Notes: generated by a model from the sequence alone, not told the origin. A stretch of 64,000 nt of DNA from CBDFGQ01 sp965247295 (GCA_965247295.1 CBDFGQ010000003.1:1-64000); one strand, 5' to 3'. Shown: positions 1 through 7,829, numbered from the stretch's first letter. Translations and numbers: made by a program.

Positions 1-114
1 GCCGACCAGTCCCAGGCAAACCGGGACGCTCGCATGGCCCCTCCCATCAGTGTGTGGCTGAAGGCAAGCGGCGCTATCCACAGTGCCGAAGTAAGACTCA
101 TATTCACCAACTAG
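1..114 (+). CDS. Phage tail sheath protein, C-terminal end (partial)
   Basis: The first frame is open from base 1 to a TAG at 112-114 and encodes 37 residues. The segment APPISVWLKASGAIHSAEV followed by RLIFTN resembles the C-terminal strand of DUF3383-type contractile sheath proteins. The gene starts outside the window. It lies 15 nt upstream of the tube-like gene, the normal sheath-tube order. Assignment rests on this short tail and on context. Confidence 0.6.
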   Translation, partial: ADQSQANRDARMAPPISVWLKASGAIHSAEVRLIFTN

Positions 115-129
115 CTAAGGAGGACAAAG

Positions 130-588
130 ATGCAACTCTCGCTACATGAAACCACATTCATAATCAACGAGCACAAAGTCCAGGGATGGTCTGAGGACGC
201 AGGTGCCCTTACCTTGCCCGACGCCTTTGAGTTTGCGACTGTGAGGAGGGGAGCCACCGGGGACATGGTGGCCTTCAGCACCGGGGACCGGGGAGGCCCG
301 GTCTCCCTGAGCCTTCTGCCCACCTCTCCCTCGTTGTCTTTCTTCATGAAGCAGGTGACCGCCATCCGCGAAGGCAAGAGGGTGATATGGGAAGGGAGCG
401 TGGAGTACACGCCTACAGGAGCCCGCGTTGACCTAACGCGGGGAATCCTCATGTCGGGACCCCTGGGGTTTACATTGGGCAAGGGGGACGTGGGAAACAT
501 GACCTTCACCTGGGAGTTCGAGGATATCGTCCCCAACTTCGATAGCGTCAAGTTCCCCATCCCAGCCTCAGAGAATGGAGGTAGCTAG
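130..588 (+). CDS. Phage tail tube-like structural protein (DUF3277-like), copy 1
   Basis: A 152-aa protein with a strong ribosome-binding site (AAGGAGG) before the ATG. It shares a core with the protein at 1236-1634: both have a TVRRGATGDM segment, a repeated tube-like beta pattern, a PSLSF stretch and a WEGSV motif. This matches DUF3277-type tail tube proteins of contractile phages. It follows the sheath end directly, as tube genes do. Two related copies separated by the chaperone gene is unusual; one may be the tube and the other a tube terminator or minor tail protein. Family assignment is from memory of motifs. Confidence 0.65.
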   Translation: MQLSLHETTFIINEHKVQGWSEDAGALTLPDAFEFATVRRGATGDMVAFSTGDRGGPVSLSLLPTSPSLSFFMKQVTAIREGKRVIWEGSVEYTPTGARVDLTRGILMSGPLGFTLGKGDVGNMTFTWEFEDIVPNFDSVKFPIPASENGGS

Positions 589-590
589 AG

Positions 591-1049
591 ATGGTTTCAC
601 TAAGTAACATAAGTAGGAATCTTACCGACACCGAGTTTGAGATCGGCGGGACCCGGTTTTTCATCTCCAAGCTGTCGGCTGTGGCAGGCTTCGACCTGCT
701 GGAGGTCATCAGGCATGAGCTGGGCAAGTCCACATCTCTGCGTGTGCCGATGCAATGTCCGAGGAGCCGTGGACTCCTTGCTCCAGATGGTCCTTTCCCT
801 GGACCCGTCCTTCGTGGCCTACGTTCGGAGATACTCTTCGAGAGGGTGGCCTTCTCAAATCGCCTTGCGGTGGACCCGCAGTCGTTGTCAGGGTCTGAGG
901 ACATGGCCTTCGGTGGCCTGGAGCCTGTGGCAATATACGAGGTGCTGGCGAGGGCCTTGGCGGTAAATTTTACCGGGTCGTGGCAATACGCCGTCTCAAA
1001 GTTCCAGAACGTAAGCCTGGGTTCGATCCCGTCCACCCCATCGGAATAG
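591..1049 (+). CDS. Phage tail assembly chaperone, with two compensating frame disruptions
   Basis: The N-terminal part (EFEIGGTRFFISKLSAVAGF) and C-terminal part (AFGGLEPVAIYEVLARALAVNF) fit phage tail assembly chaperones (about 130-150 aa). The central third does not fit in this frame. The +1 frame between about 740 and 832 encodes LLQMVLSLDPSFVAYVRRY, exactly the helix expected there. The gene thus appears to hold a one-base insertion near 735-755 and a one-base deletion near 832 that cancel, leaving about 30 scrambled residues. Start ATG 591 follows a GGAGG-like site. It lies between the tube-like paralogues. Confidence 0.6.
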   Translation: MVSLSNISRNLTDTEFEIGGTRFFISKLSAVAGFDLLEVIRHELGKSTSLRVPMQCPRSRGLLAPDGPFPGPVLRGLRSEILFERVAFSNRLAVDPQSLSGSEDMAFGGLEPVAIYEVLARALAVNFTGSWQYAVSKFQNVSLGSIPSTPSE

Positions 1050-1092
1050 GCGGCCCTTCTTCAGTGCTATCATCGATGCAGGGCTGTGCTTT

Positions 1093-1221
1093 ATGGATGC
1101 CCTGAAGGAGACCCTCGACTTGGACGATGCCTGCGACCTTAACGAGCAACTGATGGCGCATGTGGAGAACGAGCACAGAGCCCACGACCACGCCGAGAAG
1201 AAGGCTAAGGAGAAGAAGTAG
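1093..1221 (+). CDS. Small charged ORF after the tail chaperone (possible gpT-like frameshift extension)
   Basis: Forty-two codons from ATG 1093 to TAG 1219. The same frame is open upstream to before 1051 and reads RPFFSAIIDAGLCF just before the ATG. The product is acidic then lysine-rich, ending AEKKAKEKK. Many tail chaperones are made in two forms by ribosomal frameshifting into a second frame directly downstream (lambda gpG/gpGT). Position and lack of an obvious ribosome-binding site fit such an extension; no convincing slippery heptamer was identified. An independent small gene is the alternative. Confidence 0.4.
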   Translation: MDALKETLDLDDACDLNEQLMAHVENEHRAHDHAEKKAKEKK

Positions 1222-1235
1222 GTGGGAGGAGCAGT

Positions 1236-1634
1236 ATGATAATCCCGGCAGAAACCCTGAGCGTTACCCTGAACGGACACGTAGTGCTGGGACTCAGCAC
1301 ACTTGAGATTCCTGATACTGTTGAGCTTGACACCGTTCGTAGGGGAGCCACCGGGGATATGCTGACTTCTGCCACTGGCGAGTACGGTGGGACCCTTTCC
1401 ATCATGCTGCAACCTGGCGCCCCATCGCTTTCGTTCCTGGGGCAGCAGATGAAGGCAGTGCTGGGTGGCGGATTCGTGAACTGGGAAGGGAGTGTCAAGG
1501 ACGCCAAGCATGGATACGTTCTGAGGCTTATGCACGGTGTTATGACCAGCGCGCCAATGGGAACGCTTATGGACGAGGCGGCAGACAAGACGTTCACATT
1601 CAAGTTTGAGAGACTGTACTACGAGGTCATCTAG
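1236..1634 (+). CDS. Phage tail tube-like structural protein (DUF3277-like), copy 2
   Basis: A 132-aa protein starting at ATG 1236 after GGGAGGAG. It is clearly related to the 130-588 protein: LDTVRRGATGDML, PSLSFLGQQ, NWEGSV and a C-terminal FTFKFERLYYE segment align with the first copy. Its role is probably tail tube or tube-cap. It sits in the structural operon between the chaperone and the zinc-ribbon protein. Which copy is the major tube subunit cannot be decided from sequence alone. Confidence 0.6.
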   Translation: MIIPAETLSVTLNGHVVLGLSTLEIPDTVELDTVRRGATGDMLTSATGEYGGTLSIMLQPGAPSLSFLGQQMKAVLGGGFVNWEGSVKDAKHGYVLRLMHGVMTSAPMGTLMDEAADKTFTFKFERLYYEVI

Positions 1635-1649
1635 CAAGTAGGAGGAGCC

Positions 1650-1934
1650 ATGACCAAGGAAGCCCGGATCGTGTTCGGTCTGAATGACCTGGTGGGTGTC
1701 CGGTTCCAGTGTTCCAAGTGCCAGGGAGAGATAGTGCAACACCTCAACGGACTCCACTGGTATCTGCCTGGATTTTGTCCCATGTGCCAGGTCTCATTGG
1801 ATAAAGAAATGGTGGACCGGGACGGAATGGACGAGCTAGTGCTACTGATCCGGCGGCTGTCGAAAGTCTCCGACCCAAAGATCAAGCTCCGGTTTGAGCT
1901 GGACGGCGCTGCTGTGGAGGCGGAGGGGGAATGA
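1650..1934 (+). CDS. Small zinc-ribbon phage protein
   Basis: A 94-aa protein from ATG 1650 behind AGTAGGAGGAG, 15 nt after the tube-like gene. Two cysteine pairs about 25 residues apart (CSKC near residue 21 and CPMC near residue 46) suggest a zinc ribbon. The C-terminal half is amphipathic and leucine-rich. No specific family recognised. Its place in the tail operon suggests an assembly or regulatory role, but that is inference. Confidence 0.6.
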   Translation: MTKEARIVFGLNDLVGVRFQCSKCQGEIVQHLNGLHWYLPGFCPMCQVSLDKEMVDRDGMDELVLLIRRLSKVSDPKIKLRFELDGAAVEAEGE

Positions 1935-1962
1935 GTCAGGAACTCAGGGAATTGACAGGCCA

Positions 1963-2230
1963 TCAACGGTACACTTGGTCGCGCCTGCCGACCCTCACCA
2001 CGAGGACACGCAGCACCTGGTCCTGTATGTCGCAGATAACCCGACAGTCCCCTACACGGTAGCGCCACAAGCCAGCCAGAGTGTCGGTCAACGGGCCGCC
2101 CCGCTGCCGAGGGTCCCTCCAAGCCCGCCACGCGCTCCCTCATGTAATCAACGATGCGCTGAGCCGTCTGCCGGTCAAGCCTACGCAGTTGACGCTCGGC
2201 GATGGCCAGGTATTCAACTCTCCAGGCCAA
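1963..2230 (-). pseudogene. relE: RelE-family toxin, frameshifted
   Basis: Reading on the minus strand from a TTG at 2230 gives a RelE start (WRVEYLAIAERQLRRLDRQ). After LEG near 2117 the frame fails. Shifting by one base restores a textbook RelE C-terminus: [19 protein letters not shown] then [17 protein letters not shown] and a stop at 1963-1965. One extra G in a GGG run explains the break. RelE toxins cleave mRNA at the ribosome. The start overlaps the antitoxin stop, the usual coupling. Either the toxin is dead or this is a sequencing indel. Confidence 0.75.
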
Positions 2231-2441
2231 GCCTTGCCCTTACTTCGGCGTCGGTGTACACAGGCTCTTCCCCCTTTCGGACACGTTCGAGCACGTCGGC
2301 AGCAAGGTAGTAGTCTTCCATATCCTCAAGCCCGCGCTCGATCATCTCGCGTAGGTAGAACGCCTTCGTGCGACCAGTCTGTGACGCTAAGTGGTCAAGC
2401 CGTTGCTCGATCTCGGGCGATAGTCGAATCGAGGTTGCCAT
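2214..2441 (-). CDS. relB: RelB-like ribbon-helix-helix antitoxin
   Basis: ATSIRLSPEIEQRLDHLASQ followed by TGRTKAFYLREMIERGLEDM is a ribbon-helix-helix DNA-binding domain, followed by an acidic C-terminal tail that would bind the toxin. ATG 2441 has GGGAGG seven bases upstream; the ATG at 2447 is too close to that site. About 75 aa, normal for the family. It pairs with the frameshifted RelE gene and points against the surrounding tail genes, so it is a later insertion in the operon. It probably autorepresses through the palindromic site just upstream. Confidence 0.8.
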   Translation of the reverse strand: MATSIRLSPEIEQRLDHLASQTGRTKAFYLREMIERGLEDMEDYYLAADVLERVRKGEEPVYTDAEVRARLGLES

Positions 2442-2461
2442 GAGCATCCTCCCTTGTCACC

Positions 2462-2475
2462 ATGCATGTATGCAT
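2462..2475. promoter_or_regulatory. Candidate relBE operator (paired ATGCAT)
   Basis: Two copies of the self-complementary hexamer ATGCAT separated by GT lie about 20 bp upstream of the relB start. Ribbon-helix-helix antitoxins commonly bind short paired palindromes at this distance. Function inferred. Confidence 0.35.
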
Positions 2476-2488
2476 TGTATCACACATG

Positions 2489-2538
2489 AAGACCTCTCAA
2501 GACCTTTCAAGACCTTTCAAGACCTCTCAAGACCTGTT
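2489..2538. repeat. Five tandem 10-bp repeats (AAGACCTYTC)
   Basis: Five head-to-tail units of 10 bp: AAGACCTCTC, AAGACCTTTC, AAGACCTTTC, AAGACCTCTC, AAGACCTGTT. They lie between the divergent relB and lipoprotein genes. The one-helical-turn period would place sites on the same DNA face, which suits cooperative protein binding. Confidence 0.8.
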
Positions 2539-2570
2539 AGGACAAATCGAAGAATCTCAGGAGGTACACC

Positions 2571-2933
2571 ATGAAGAGACACATCCAGGTAGCCATGCTG
2601 GGGCTTATCGTCCTGATAGTGGGAGTGGTAGCAGCGTGTGGGGGCGGTCCAGGACAGCGTGCCTGTGACTACTTCCGGGATGATTATTTCACCAAGTACC
2701 TTAGGGAGTTGCCCCACGTAGATGACCATGCGCCTGTCCAGGAAGAGACTGAGAAAGTCTGGGAGTTGGCCCAGGACGCAGAGCCTGAGATTCGGGCTGC
2801 TGGCGACGCATTGCTCATGCAGACCAGACAAGACTATAACGACCCGTATAGTGAGGCCATCGTTGACGTTCAGATTCAGATGATCGGTGCTTGCAAGGTA
2901 CACGGATACTGGGAGGATCGGCCCCTGGAGTAA
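2571..2933 (+). CDS. Prophage lipoprotein of unknown function
   Basis: A 120-aa protein with a positive N-terminus (MKRHIQ), a hydrophobic segment to about residue 20 and a VVAAC lipobox with Cys near residue 23, so a lipid-anchored exported protein is expected. The mature part is mostly acidic and helical. ATG 2571 follows AGGAGG. It lies between the toxin-antitoxin module and the tape-measure gene, out of place for a structural protein. Phage-encoded lipoproteins often act in superinfection exclusion; that is a guess here. Confidence 0.6.
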   Translation: MKRHIQVAMLGLIVLIVGVVAACGGGPGQRACDYFRDDYFTKYLRELPHVDDHAPVQEETEKVWELAQDAEPEIRAAGDALLMQTRQDYNDPYSEAIVDVQIQMIGACKVHGYWEDRPLE

Positions 2934-2947
2934 GTGGGAGGAGTTCA

Positions 2948-5245
2948 ATGGCAACGACGGTACTAGATGAACTGATAACGATCTTTGGCTTCAAGGCCAA
3001 CACCAAGGACTTGGACAAGATCAACCAGAAGATCAAGAATATCCAGGGCTCGATCAATAAGGTGGCGAAGGGCTTCGCCATAGCTGGGGCTGCATTGACG
3101 GGAGTCGGCGTAGCCGTGGTGAAGGCCAGCCTATCCTATGAAGAGGCCATCAACGATCTGCGCGTCTTCACTGACTTGACGGAGGACAGCATTGATGCAT
3201 TGAAAGATCAAGCCCGTGAGTTGGGCAAGGGCGGGCGCTTTGGGGCAAAGGAAGTCCTTGCCGGTCAGCGCGCCTTGTTTCAGGGGCAGTTCTCGGTCAA
3301 CGAAGTCTTGAAGGAGATGGATCACATCGTCCATTCGGCTACCGCTTCGCTTGTCCCGTTGGACCAGCGTGCCCAAGAGGTGGTGACCATCCTCAAGCAA
3401 TGGAAGCTGGAAGCGTCGGATACGCAGGACGTGACCGATCTTCTGGGGGCGGCTTCCAAGCAGGCGGGCTTCGACATAAAGGTGCTGCCCCGCACTCTTG
3501 GTACCATCGCCCCCCTAGCCCACGAAGTAGGGCTCAGTCTACAGGGTGCTATTGCTGAGATCGTTACTCTAGGTGAGCAGGCTGGAGGTGGTTCAAGGGG
3601 ATTTCAATCGGCTGCGAGCGCCATCGAGATACTGCTTCGAGAACTTACTGAGCTTGAAAAAGGCAGCCCGGGTGACCTGCTGCTGCGTCAGCTACAGATA
3701 GACCCTAGCGAGATCGGAAAGACCGTCGGGCTAAGGGAGATATTCGAGAGCTTGGAAGGCGCGTCCAGAGATGCACTGGAGAAGGTGTTCGGGCCTGAGT
3801 ATATCAGCGACGTCCTGCTACGCACCTCTCCCGAGGCCATTGCACGGGCAGAGGAAGTGTCGGATGCCCTTCTTGACGTTATGGGTACGGCCAAAGAAAT
3901 GGCAGAAGAGAAGAACATGGGACTACCCGGCGCTTGGGCGGACTTCACATCGGCCCTAACGGATGTGCAGATAGCTCTCGGTGAATCGGGAGTCTCCAAG
4001 GCTGCCGGGTGGCTTCTTAAGAAGCTACGTGACCTGCTATGGGTCATCAGTAGTGCTCCAGGCCCATTGAAGGCTTTCGCTGGCGCTGTCATCATATCTG
4101 GACCCATCTTGATCGGCGCTGCAGCGGCAGCCAAAATCCTGGCCTGGTCTTTGGATTCCTCTCTGGTAAGGGCCATCGGCAGATTGGCCAGGGCGATCTA
4201 TACCACGTTCGTTCCCTCACTAGTCAGAGCGAAGATTGCCATGCTTCTGACCTCTCCGGCAGCGAGGGCGATGTGGGCGGCGATCACCGGCCCCATAGGT
4301 CTAGCTATCCTAGCGTTCGCCGCCGTTGGCGCGCTCATCTACAAGTTCCGGCGTCAGATTCTCGGCGCCCTCAAGTCAGTGTGGAAGTGGGTCAAGGGCA
4401 ACTGGCCGCTGCTGGTTGGCATACTGCTCCTCCCCATCATAGGACCCTTGGGCATCATCGGAGCGCTCATCTACAAGTTCCGGCGCCAGATATTCGGCGT
4501 GTTCACGTCCATCAAGAAGTTCTTCGCGAACGTGTGGGAGAGCATCGTCGGCATCTTCCAGGACCACTGGGACAAGGCCCTTGCGATCCTGTTCCCGGCG
4601 GTGGGCCTGCCTCTACTGATAGCCCGCAACTGGGGCCGCATCGTCGAAGCGGTGGATGGTGTTTGGTCTCGTGTCAACAACACGGTGAGGGGCTGGATCG
4701 ACGCCATGGTGGCCTTCATTAGCGAGCTACCCGGCAGGGTGCTTGCCATCGTCAAGGACATCCCCGGGATGGTAGCGGACGCAATCCGAGACGTACCGGG
4801 GCTGGGGGCTGCGATAGACGCCTTCACTGGGCTATCGGACAAGGTAGGCGGCTTCTTCGGCACGGTGAAAGAGAGTTTCGATAAGGGCGGCATAGTGCCA
4901 GGACCGCTGGGGAGGCCGATGCTGGCCACAGTGCATGGTGGGGAGATGGTCATCCCAGCATCAGCCAGGCAGGTAATGCTGGACATGTTCGAGGGGTTCA
5001 AGCTTGGTGCGGCGGGGCTGCCCACGCCTCCCCCCGGGGCAGCGACGATCTACCGGCAGAGCATCAGCAACCGTCCCACGGTCAATATGGGGGACATAAC
5101 CATCAACATCACTACTGCCCCCGGCGCGGACAGCGGGGAGATCGCCGAGGACGTAGCGCAGAACATCGCCGACGCTGTGGATAAGGCCATAGGGAAGACA
5201 TTCCGGGACATAGCCCACGACTTCGACGGGCCGATAGAGAGATGA
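2948..5245 (+). CDS. Phage tail tape measure protein
   Basis: A 765-aa protein that sets tail length and lines the tail lumen. ATG 2948 follows GTGGGAGGAG; longer upstream starts would overlap the lipoprotein gene. The N-terminus (FGFKANTKDLDKINQKIKNI) is the usual tape-measure start. A helical body follows, then several hydrophobic segments (about residues 370-560). A local duplication of the motif ALIYKFRRQI is visible near 4336 and 4468. The C-terminus is glycine-rich with a GGEMVIPAS-type segment common in these proteins. It overlaps the next gene by 4 nt. The length fits a tail of about 100 nm if the usual scaling holds. Confidence 0.9.
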   Translation: MATTVLDELITIFGFKANTKDLDKINQKIKNIQGSINKVAKGFAIAGAALTGVGVAVVKASLSYEEAINDLRVFTDLTEDSIDALKDQARELGKGGRFGAKEVLAGQRALFQGQFSVNEVLKEMDHIVHSATASLVPLDQRAQEVVTILKQWKLEASDTQDVTDLLGAASKQAGFDIKVLPRTLGTIAPLAHEVGLSLQGAIAEIVTLGEQAGGGSRGFQSAASAIEILLRELTELEKGSPGDLLLRQLQIDPSEIGKTVGLREIFESLEGASRDALEKVFGPEYISDVLLRTSPEAIARAEEVSDALLDVMGTAKEMAEEKNMGLPGAWADFTSALTDVQIALGESGVSKAAGWLLKKLRDLLWVISSAPGPLKAFAGAVIISGPILIGAAAAAKILAWSLDSSLVRAIGRLARAIYTTFVPSLVRAKIAMLLTSPAARAMWAAITGPIGLAILAFAAVGALIYKFRRQILGALKSVWKWVKGNWPLLVGILLLPIIGPLGIIGALIYKFRRQIFGVFTSIKKFFANVWESIVGIFQDHWDKALAILFPAVGLPLLIARNWGRIVEAVDGVWSRVNNTVRGWIDAMVAFISELPGRVLAIVKDIPGMVADAIRDVPGLGAAIDAFTGLSDKVGGFFGTVKESFDKGGIVPGPLGRPMLATVHGGEMVIPASARQVMLDMFEGFKLGAAGLPTPPPGAATIYRQSISNRPTVNMGDITINITTAPGADSGEIAEDVAQNIADAVDKAIGKTFRDIAHDFDGPIER

Positions 5246-5817
5246 CCCTGGCCAACGACTACCGGTTCGCCGTCTACAGGGGCACGTCAATCGTTGCCCT
5301 GGGACGGACCGTGGACGGATATTACGGGGAGGAGCACAAGCTCAAGGTGAGCAAGACGACGTATCCTGTGGAGTCGGGTGCGTCGCTGGTGGACCATGCA
5401 GTAAGGGAACCCACAAAGCTGAAGCTCCAGGGGTGGGTGTCGGACCTGATGCCCTCGGCAGACGCAGTCTCGACCACGCACCACACCGAGCGGAGCACGG
5501 TGGCCTGGCTGGAGATACTGCGGGTAATGGACGACCGCCAGCCCCTGACGGTGGTGACGGCCCTGGCGGTCTACGACAGTATGCTTATCACCTCGGTCAC
5601 CGCGCCGGTGGATAGAACCACGGGATTGGCGCTTCAGTTCACGATAGAGCTTGAAGAGGTGTTGTTCAAGAATGTCTCAAGGGAAGCCTCCGGGACCGAG
5701 GTACCGCCCTCCAGCGGCCCTGCGGCCGACCGTCTGGGGGCCATCCGCCGGGGCAGGGTCCTGGCTCCAGTGACCAACGAGTATCTATTGCTACCGGGGC
5801 TACCGGGGCTCCAGTGA
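5242..5817 (+). CDS. Dit-like distal tail/baseplate protein
   Basis: A 191-aa protein whose start overlaps the tape-measure stop (ATGA). The N-terminal two thirds fit a Dit-like baseplate hub domain, including a segment in which a derivative or correlation constraint on a tail angle is replaced by YPVESGASLVDHAVREPTKL, typical of these proteins. Dit-type proteins connect tube and baseplate. The C-terminal end is low-complexity, and a stretch of about 24 bp (GCTCCAGTGACCA-CGAGTATCTA) is repeated around the stop codon, suggesting a small local duplication at the 3' end. Confidence 0.65.
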   Translation: MTLANDYRFAVYRGTSIVALGRTVDGYYGEEHKLKVSKTTYPVESGASLVDHAVREPTKLKLQGWVSDLMPSADAVSTTHHTERSTVAWLEILRVMDDRQPLTVVTALAVYDSMLITSVTAPVDRTTGLALQFTIELEEVLFKNVSREASGTEVPPSSGPAADRLGAIRRGRVLAPVTNEYLLLPGLPGLQ

Positions 5818-5852
5818 CCACCGAGTATCTACTGATATGAGGGCTGTTTTTG

Positions 5853-6182
5853 ATGCAGACGATACCCCTCACGACGGACCCCAGGCAGAGCATGACGGTG
5901 TTCCTCGGAGTGCAGACTGTGGAGCTGCAGGTCTGGTGGCAACCTTTGACCGAAGCCTGGTACCTGTCCCTTAGGAACGACGCTGGTAGCCCCATAGCCC
6001 TGGGCCGCCAGATTGCTTCCAGGAGCAGGCTGATAGGCAGTCCCTACTTTGGTGGGGACATCGTGGCGGCTCCCCTTGCCAGGGAAGCCGGGACTGCCAT
6101 AGGGCGTAATGCTTGGGAAGATACCCACAGGCTGGTTTACCTGACCCCGGAGGAAGTCCGGCTGGCGAGGGCAAGGACATGA
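5853..6182 (+). CDS. Baseplate plug protein (Pam3 gp18-like, DUF6983)
   Basis: About 109 aa. The pattern IPLTTDPRQSMTVFLGVQTV, then LQVWWQPLTEAWYLSLRNDA and a turn with SPIALGRQI, fits the small plug proteins of simple contractile baseplates such as cyanophage Pam3. It lies between the Dit-like and hub genes, the expected order. It overlaps the hub start by ATGA. ATG 5853 is preferred because the family starts just before the first strand; the ribosome-binding site is weak. Confidence 0.6.
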   Translation: MQTIPLTTDPRQSMTVFLGVQTVELQVWWQPLTEAWYLSLRNDAGSPIALGRQIASRSRLIGSPYFGGDIVAAPLAREAGTAIGRNAWEDTHRLVYLTPEEVRLARART

Positions 6183-7306
6183 CGATGACCAAGTATCTGA
6201 GGCGGGCTAGGATCGAGGTTGTCCACGCGGGCAATCTCTTGCTATCGGTTGATGAAAGCCTGCGTATCACCTTCTCCATTCGGAAGGGGTCGCAGTCTGA
6301 CGGGCCTTCCTCGGAGGTGAAAATCTACAACCTGTCCAGGGCCTCGGGGTCTCTGGTCATGGACAAGCGTGATCTGATCCAGGTGCAGGCCGGGTATGGT
6401 GACGGGAAGGTGCTGGGGTTGGTGGGGGAGATGGAGATTCGGAACGTCACGCACGAGAGGGTCGGCCTGGACCGGATCACGACCATGAGCCTGGGGGCGT
6501 CGGATACTGCCCGGACGGAGACCGTGTGGGACCAGAGCTATGAGGGGGATGTCCCCCTGCCAGTGATCGTCGGTGACATCGTGAAGACAATGGGCCTTAC
6601 ACTGGGTCCCACGGACATCATCCCCAAGGTCCCTATCAGCGACTTCTCGGAGTCAGGGAAGGCGTATGACGCGCTCAGGGACCTGCTGGAGCCCTGGGGA
6701 GTGGAGCCCTACATCGAGGACAGCTACGTAAAGTTTGCCTCGCTAGCGCCTGCCGCCACACCTACTCCTGTGCCAGTGGCAGTGGCAGTGCCCAGGCCTA
6801 CATCCATCATCCCGGTAGCAGTGCCCAGGCCCAGGCCACCCCCTGATTTCACCCCGGGGCCTAGTTCTTCTTCCGACCCCGCGCCCACTCCCCGTCCGGC
6901 GGAGATGCAGGAAAGGGTGGGCGCTCCTACGCCCACAGTCCAGACGCCGCTTGCTGTGCTGGACGAACCCGGAGGGCTTATCGGCAGCCCGTCGGTCACG
7001 GAGACAGGAGCCAGGGCCAAGATGCTGCTCAACACGGACCTCCACCTGAAGCAACTGGTGGAGATCAAGAGCGAGCTGCTAAGCGGAAGGTACACGATCT
7101 CCTCCATTACCCACAGGGGCGATACGTGGAGCGGGGAGTTCGTGACGGAGATAGAGGGCTTCCTCGTCGAGCCCTACATCGAGGACAGCTACGTAAAGTT
7201 TGCCCCGCTAGCGCCTGCCGCCACACCTTCTCCTGTGCCAGTGGCAGTGCCCAGGCCTACATCCATCATCCCGGTAGCAGTCCCGACGCCAGGCGGACGG
7301 AATTGA
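6179..7306 (+). CDS. Baseplate hub protein with internal Pro/Val-rich insertion and C-terminal duplication
   Basis: A 375-aa protein. Residues 1 to about 185 (ARIEVVHAGNLLLSVDESLR, then KIYNLSR and a DLIQVQAGYGD segment) fit phage hub proteins (gp27/late-control D fold). A Pro/Val/Thr-rich linker follows near residues 185-265, then the second hub domain (LNTDLHLKQLVEIKSELLSG). The last 45 residues repeat the end of the first domain plus the linker (VEPYIEDSYVKFA, then P/V-rich), encoded by a second near-identical DNA copy. The protein would bind the spike encoded next. Confidence 0.7.
   Translation: MTMTKYLRRARIEVVHAGNLLLSVDESLRITFSIRKGSQSDGPSSEVKIYNLSRASGSLVMDKRDLIQVQAGYGDGKVLGLVGEMEIRNVTHERVGLDRITTMSLGASDTARTETVWDQSYEGDVPLPVIVGDIVKTMGLTLGPTDIIPKVPISDFSESGKAYDALRDLLEPWGVEPYIEDSYVKFASLAPAATPTPVPVAVAVPRPTSIIPVAVPRPRPPPDFTPGPSSSSDPAPTPRPAEMQERVGAPTPTVQTPLAVLDEPGGLIGSPSVTETGARAKMLLNTDLHLKQLVEIKSELLSGRYTISSITHRGDTWSGEFVTEIEGFLVEPYIEDSYVKFAPLAPAATPSPVPVAVPRPTSIIPVAVPTPGGRN
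6704..6822 (+). repeat. Intragenic direct repeat in hub gene, copy 1
   Basis: A 119-bp segment that recurs at 7169-7281 with very high identity. It encodes EPYIEDSYVKFASLAPAA plus the start of the Pro/Val linker. Copy 2 lacks one GTGGCA unit. Both copies are in frame. Confidence 0.85.
7169..7281 (+). repeat. Intragenic direct repeat in hub gene, copy 2
   Basis: A 113-bp near-identical copy of 6704-6822 at the 3' end of the same gene, differing by a 6-bp deletion and a few substitutions. It replaces the expected natural C-terminus with a copy of the internal linker, suggesting recent duplication. Confidence 0.85.
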
Positions 7307-7313
7307 GGGGGCC

Positions 7314-7829
7314 ATGGGAGTAGCCAGTTCAGCCATAGACTACGCCAACGCCTCCACGTCCCTTCGCTTTGCACTCAGGCAAGCGCTAAAGGGCATCAAC
7401 ACCTGTCTGCCGGGGCTGGTGGTGAGCTACGACACAGCGACCCGGCGGGCCAAGGTGCAGGCTGCGCTCCAGATGGTGGGAGCCGACGGGAACCCGGTTT
7501 CTCGCCCGGTGGTGGCCAACGTGCAAGTGGTGTTTCCGTGCGGCGGGCGATCCGCCTTTACGTTCCCCTTGGAAGCGGGCGATTCTGTACTGCTCGTGTA
7601 CTCCCAGCGTGGCCTCCGGGACTTCAAGAAGACCCACGCGATGTCCCAGCCCGGAGTGGAGTCCTTCTTCTCCTACCGGGACGCCTTTGCCATCCCTGGC
7701 TTCGGGCCTGTGGGCGCATGGGAGCCCGAACACGAGATCGCCATAAGCTCAGGCGGCATCCGAATCAAGACCTCTGGCACGGTATCCATAGAGGCCAGCG
7801 AGGTAACGGTGAATGGGAGGGCAATATGA
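7314..7829 (+). CDS. Baseplate spike protein (Gp138 N-terminal/gpV-like)
   Basis: A 171-aa protein. Residues 30-110 (CLPGLVVSYDTATRRAKVQA and PLEAGDSVLLVYSQRGL) form the OB-fold of Gp138/gpV-type spikes. The C-terminus (ISSGGIRIKTSGTVSIEASE) is a short beta-helix needle that would trimerise to pierce the envelope. It lies between hub and gp25-like genes as in other contractile phages. It overlaps the next start by ATGA. Confidence 0.8.
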   Translation: MGVASSAIDYANASTSLRFALRQALKGINTCLPGLVVSYDTATRRAKVQAALQMVGADGNPVSRPVVANVQVVFPCGGRSAFTFPLEAGDSVLLVYSQRGLRDFKKTHAMSQPGVESFFSYRDAFAIPGFGPVGAWEPEHEIAISSGGIRIKTSGTVSIEASEVTVNGRAI

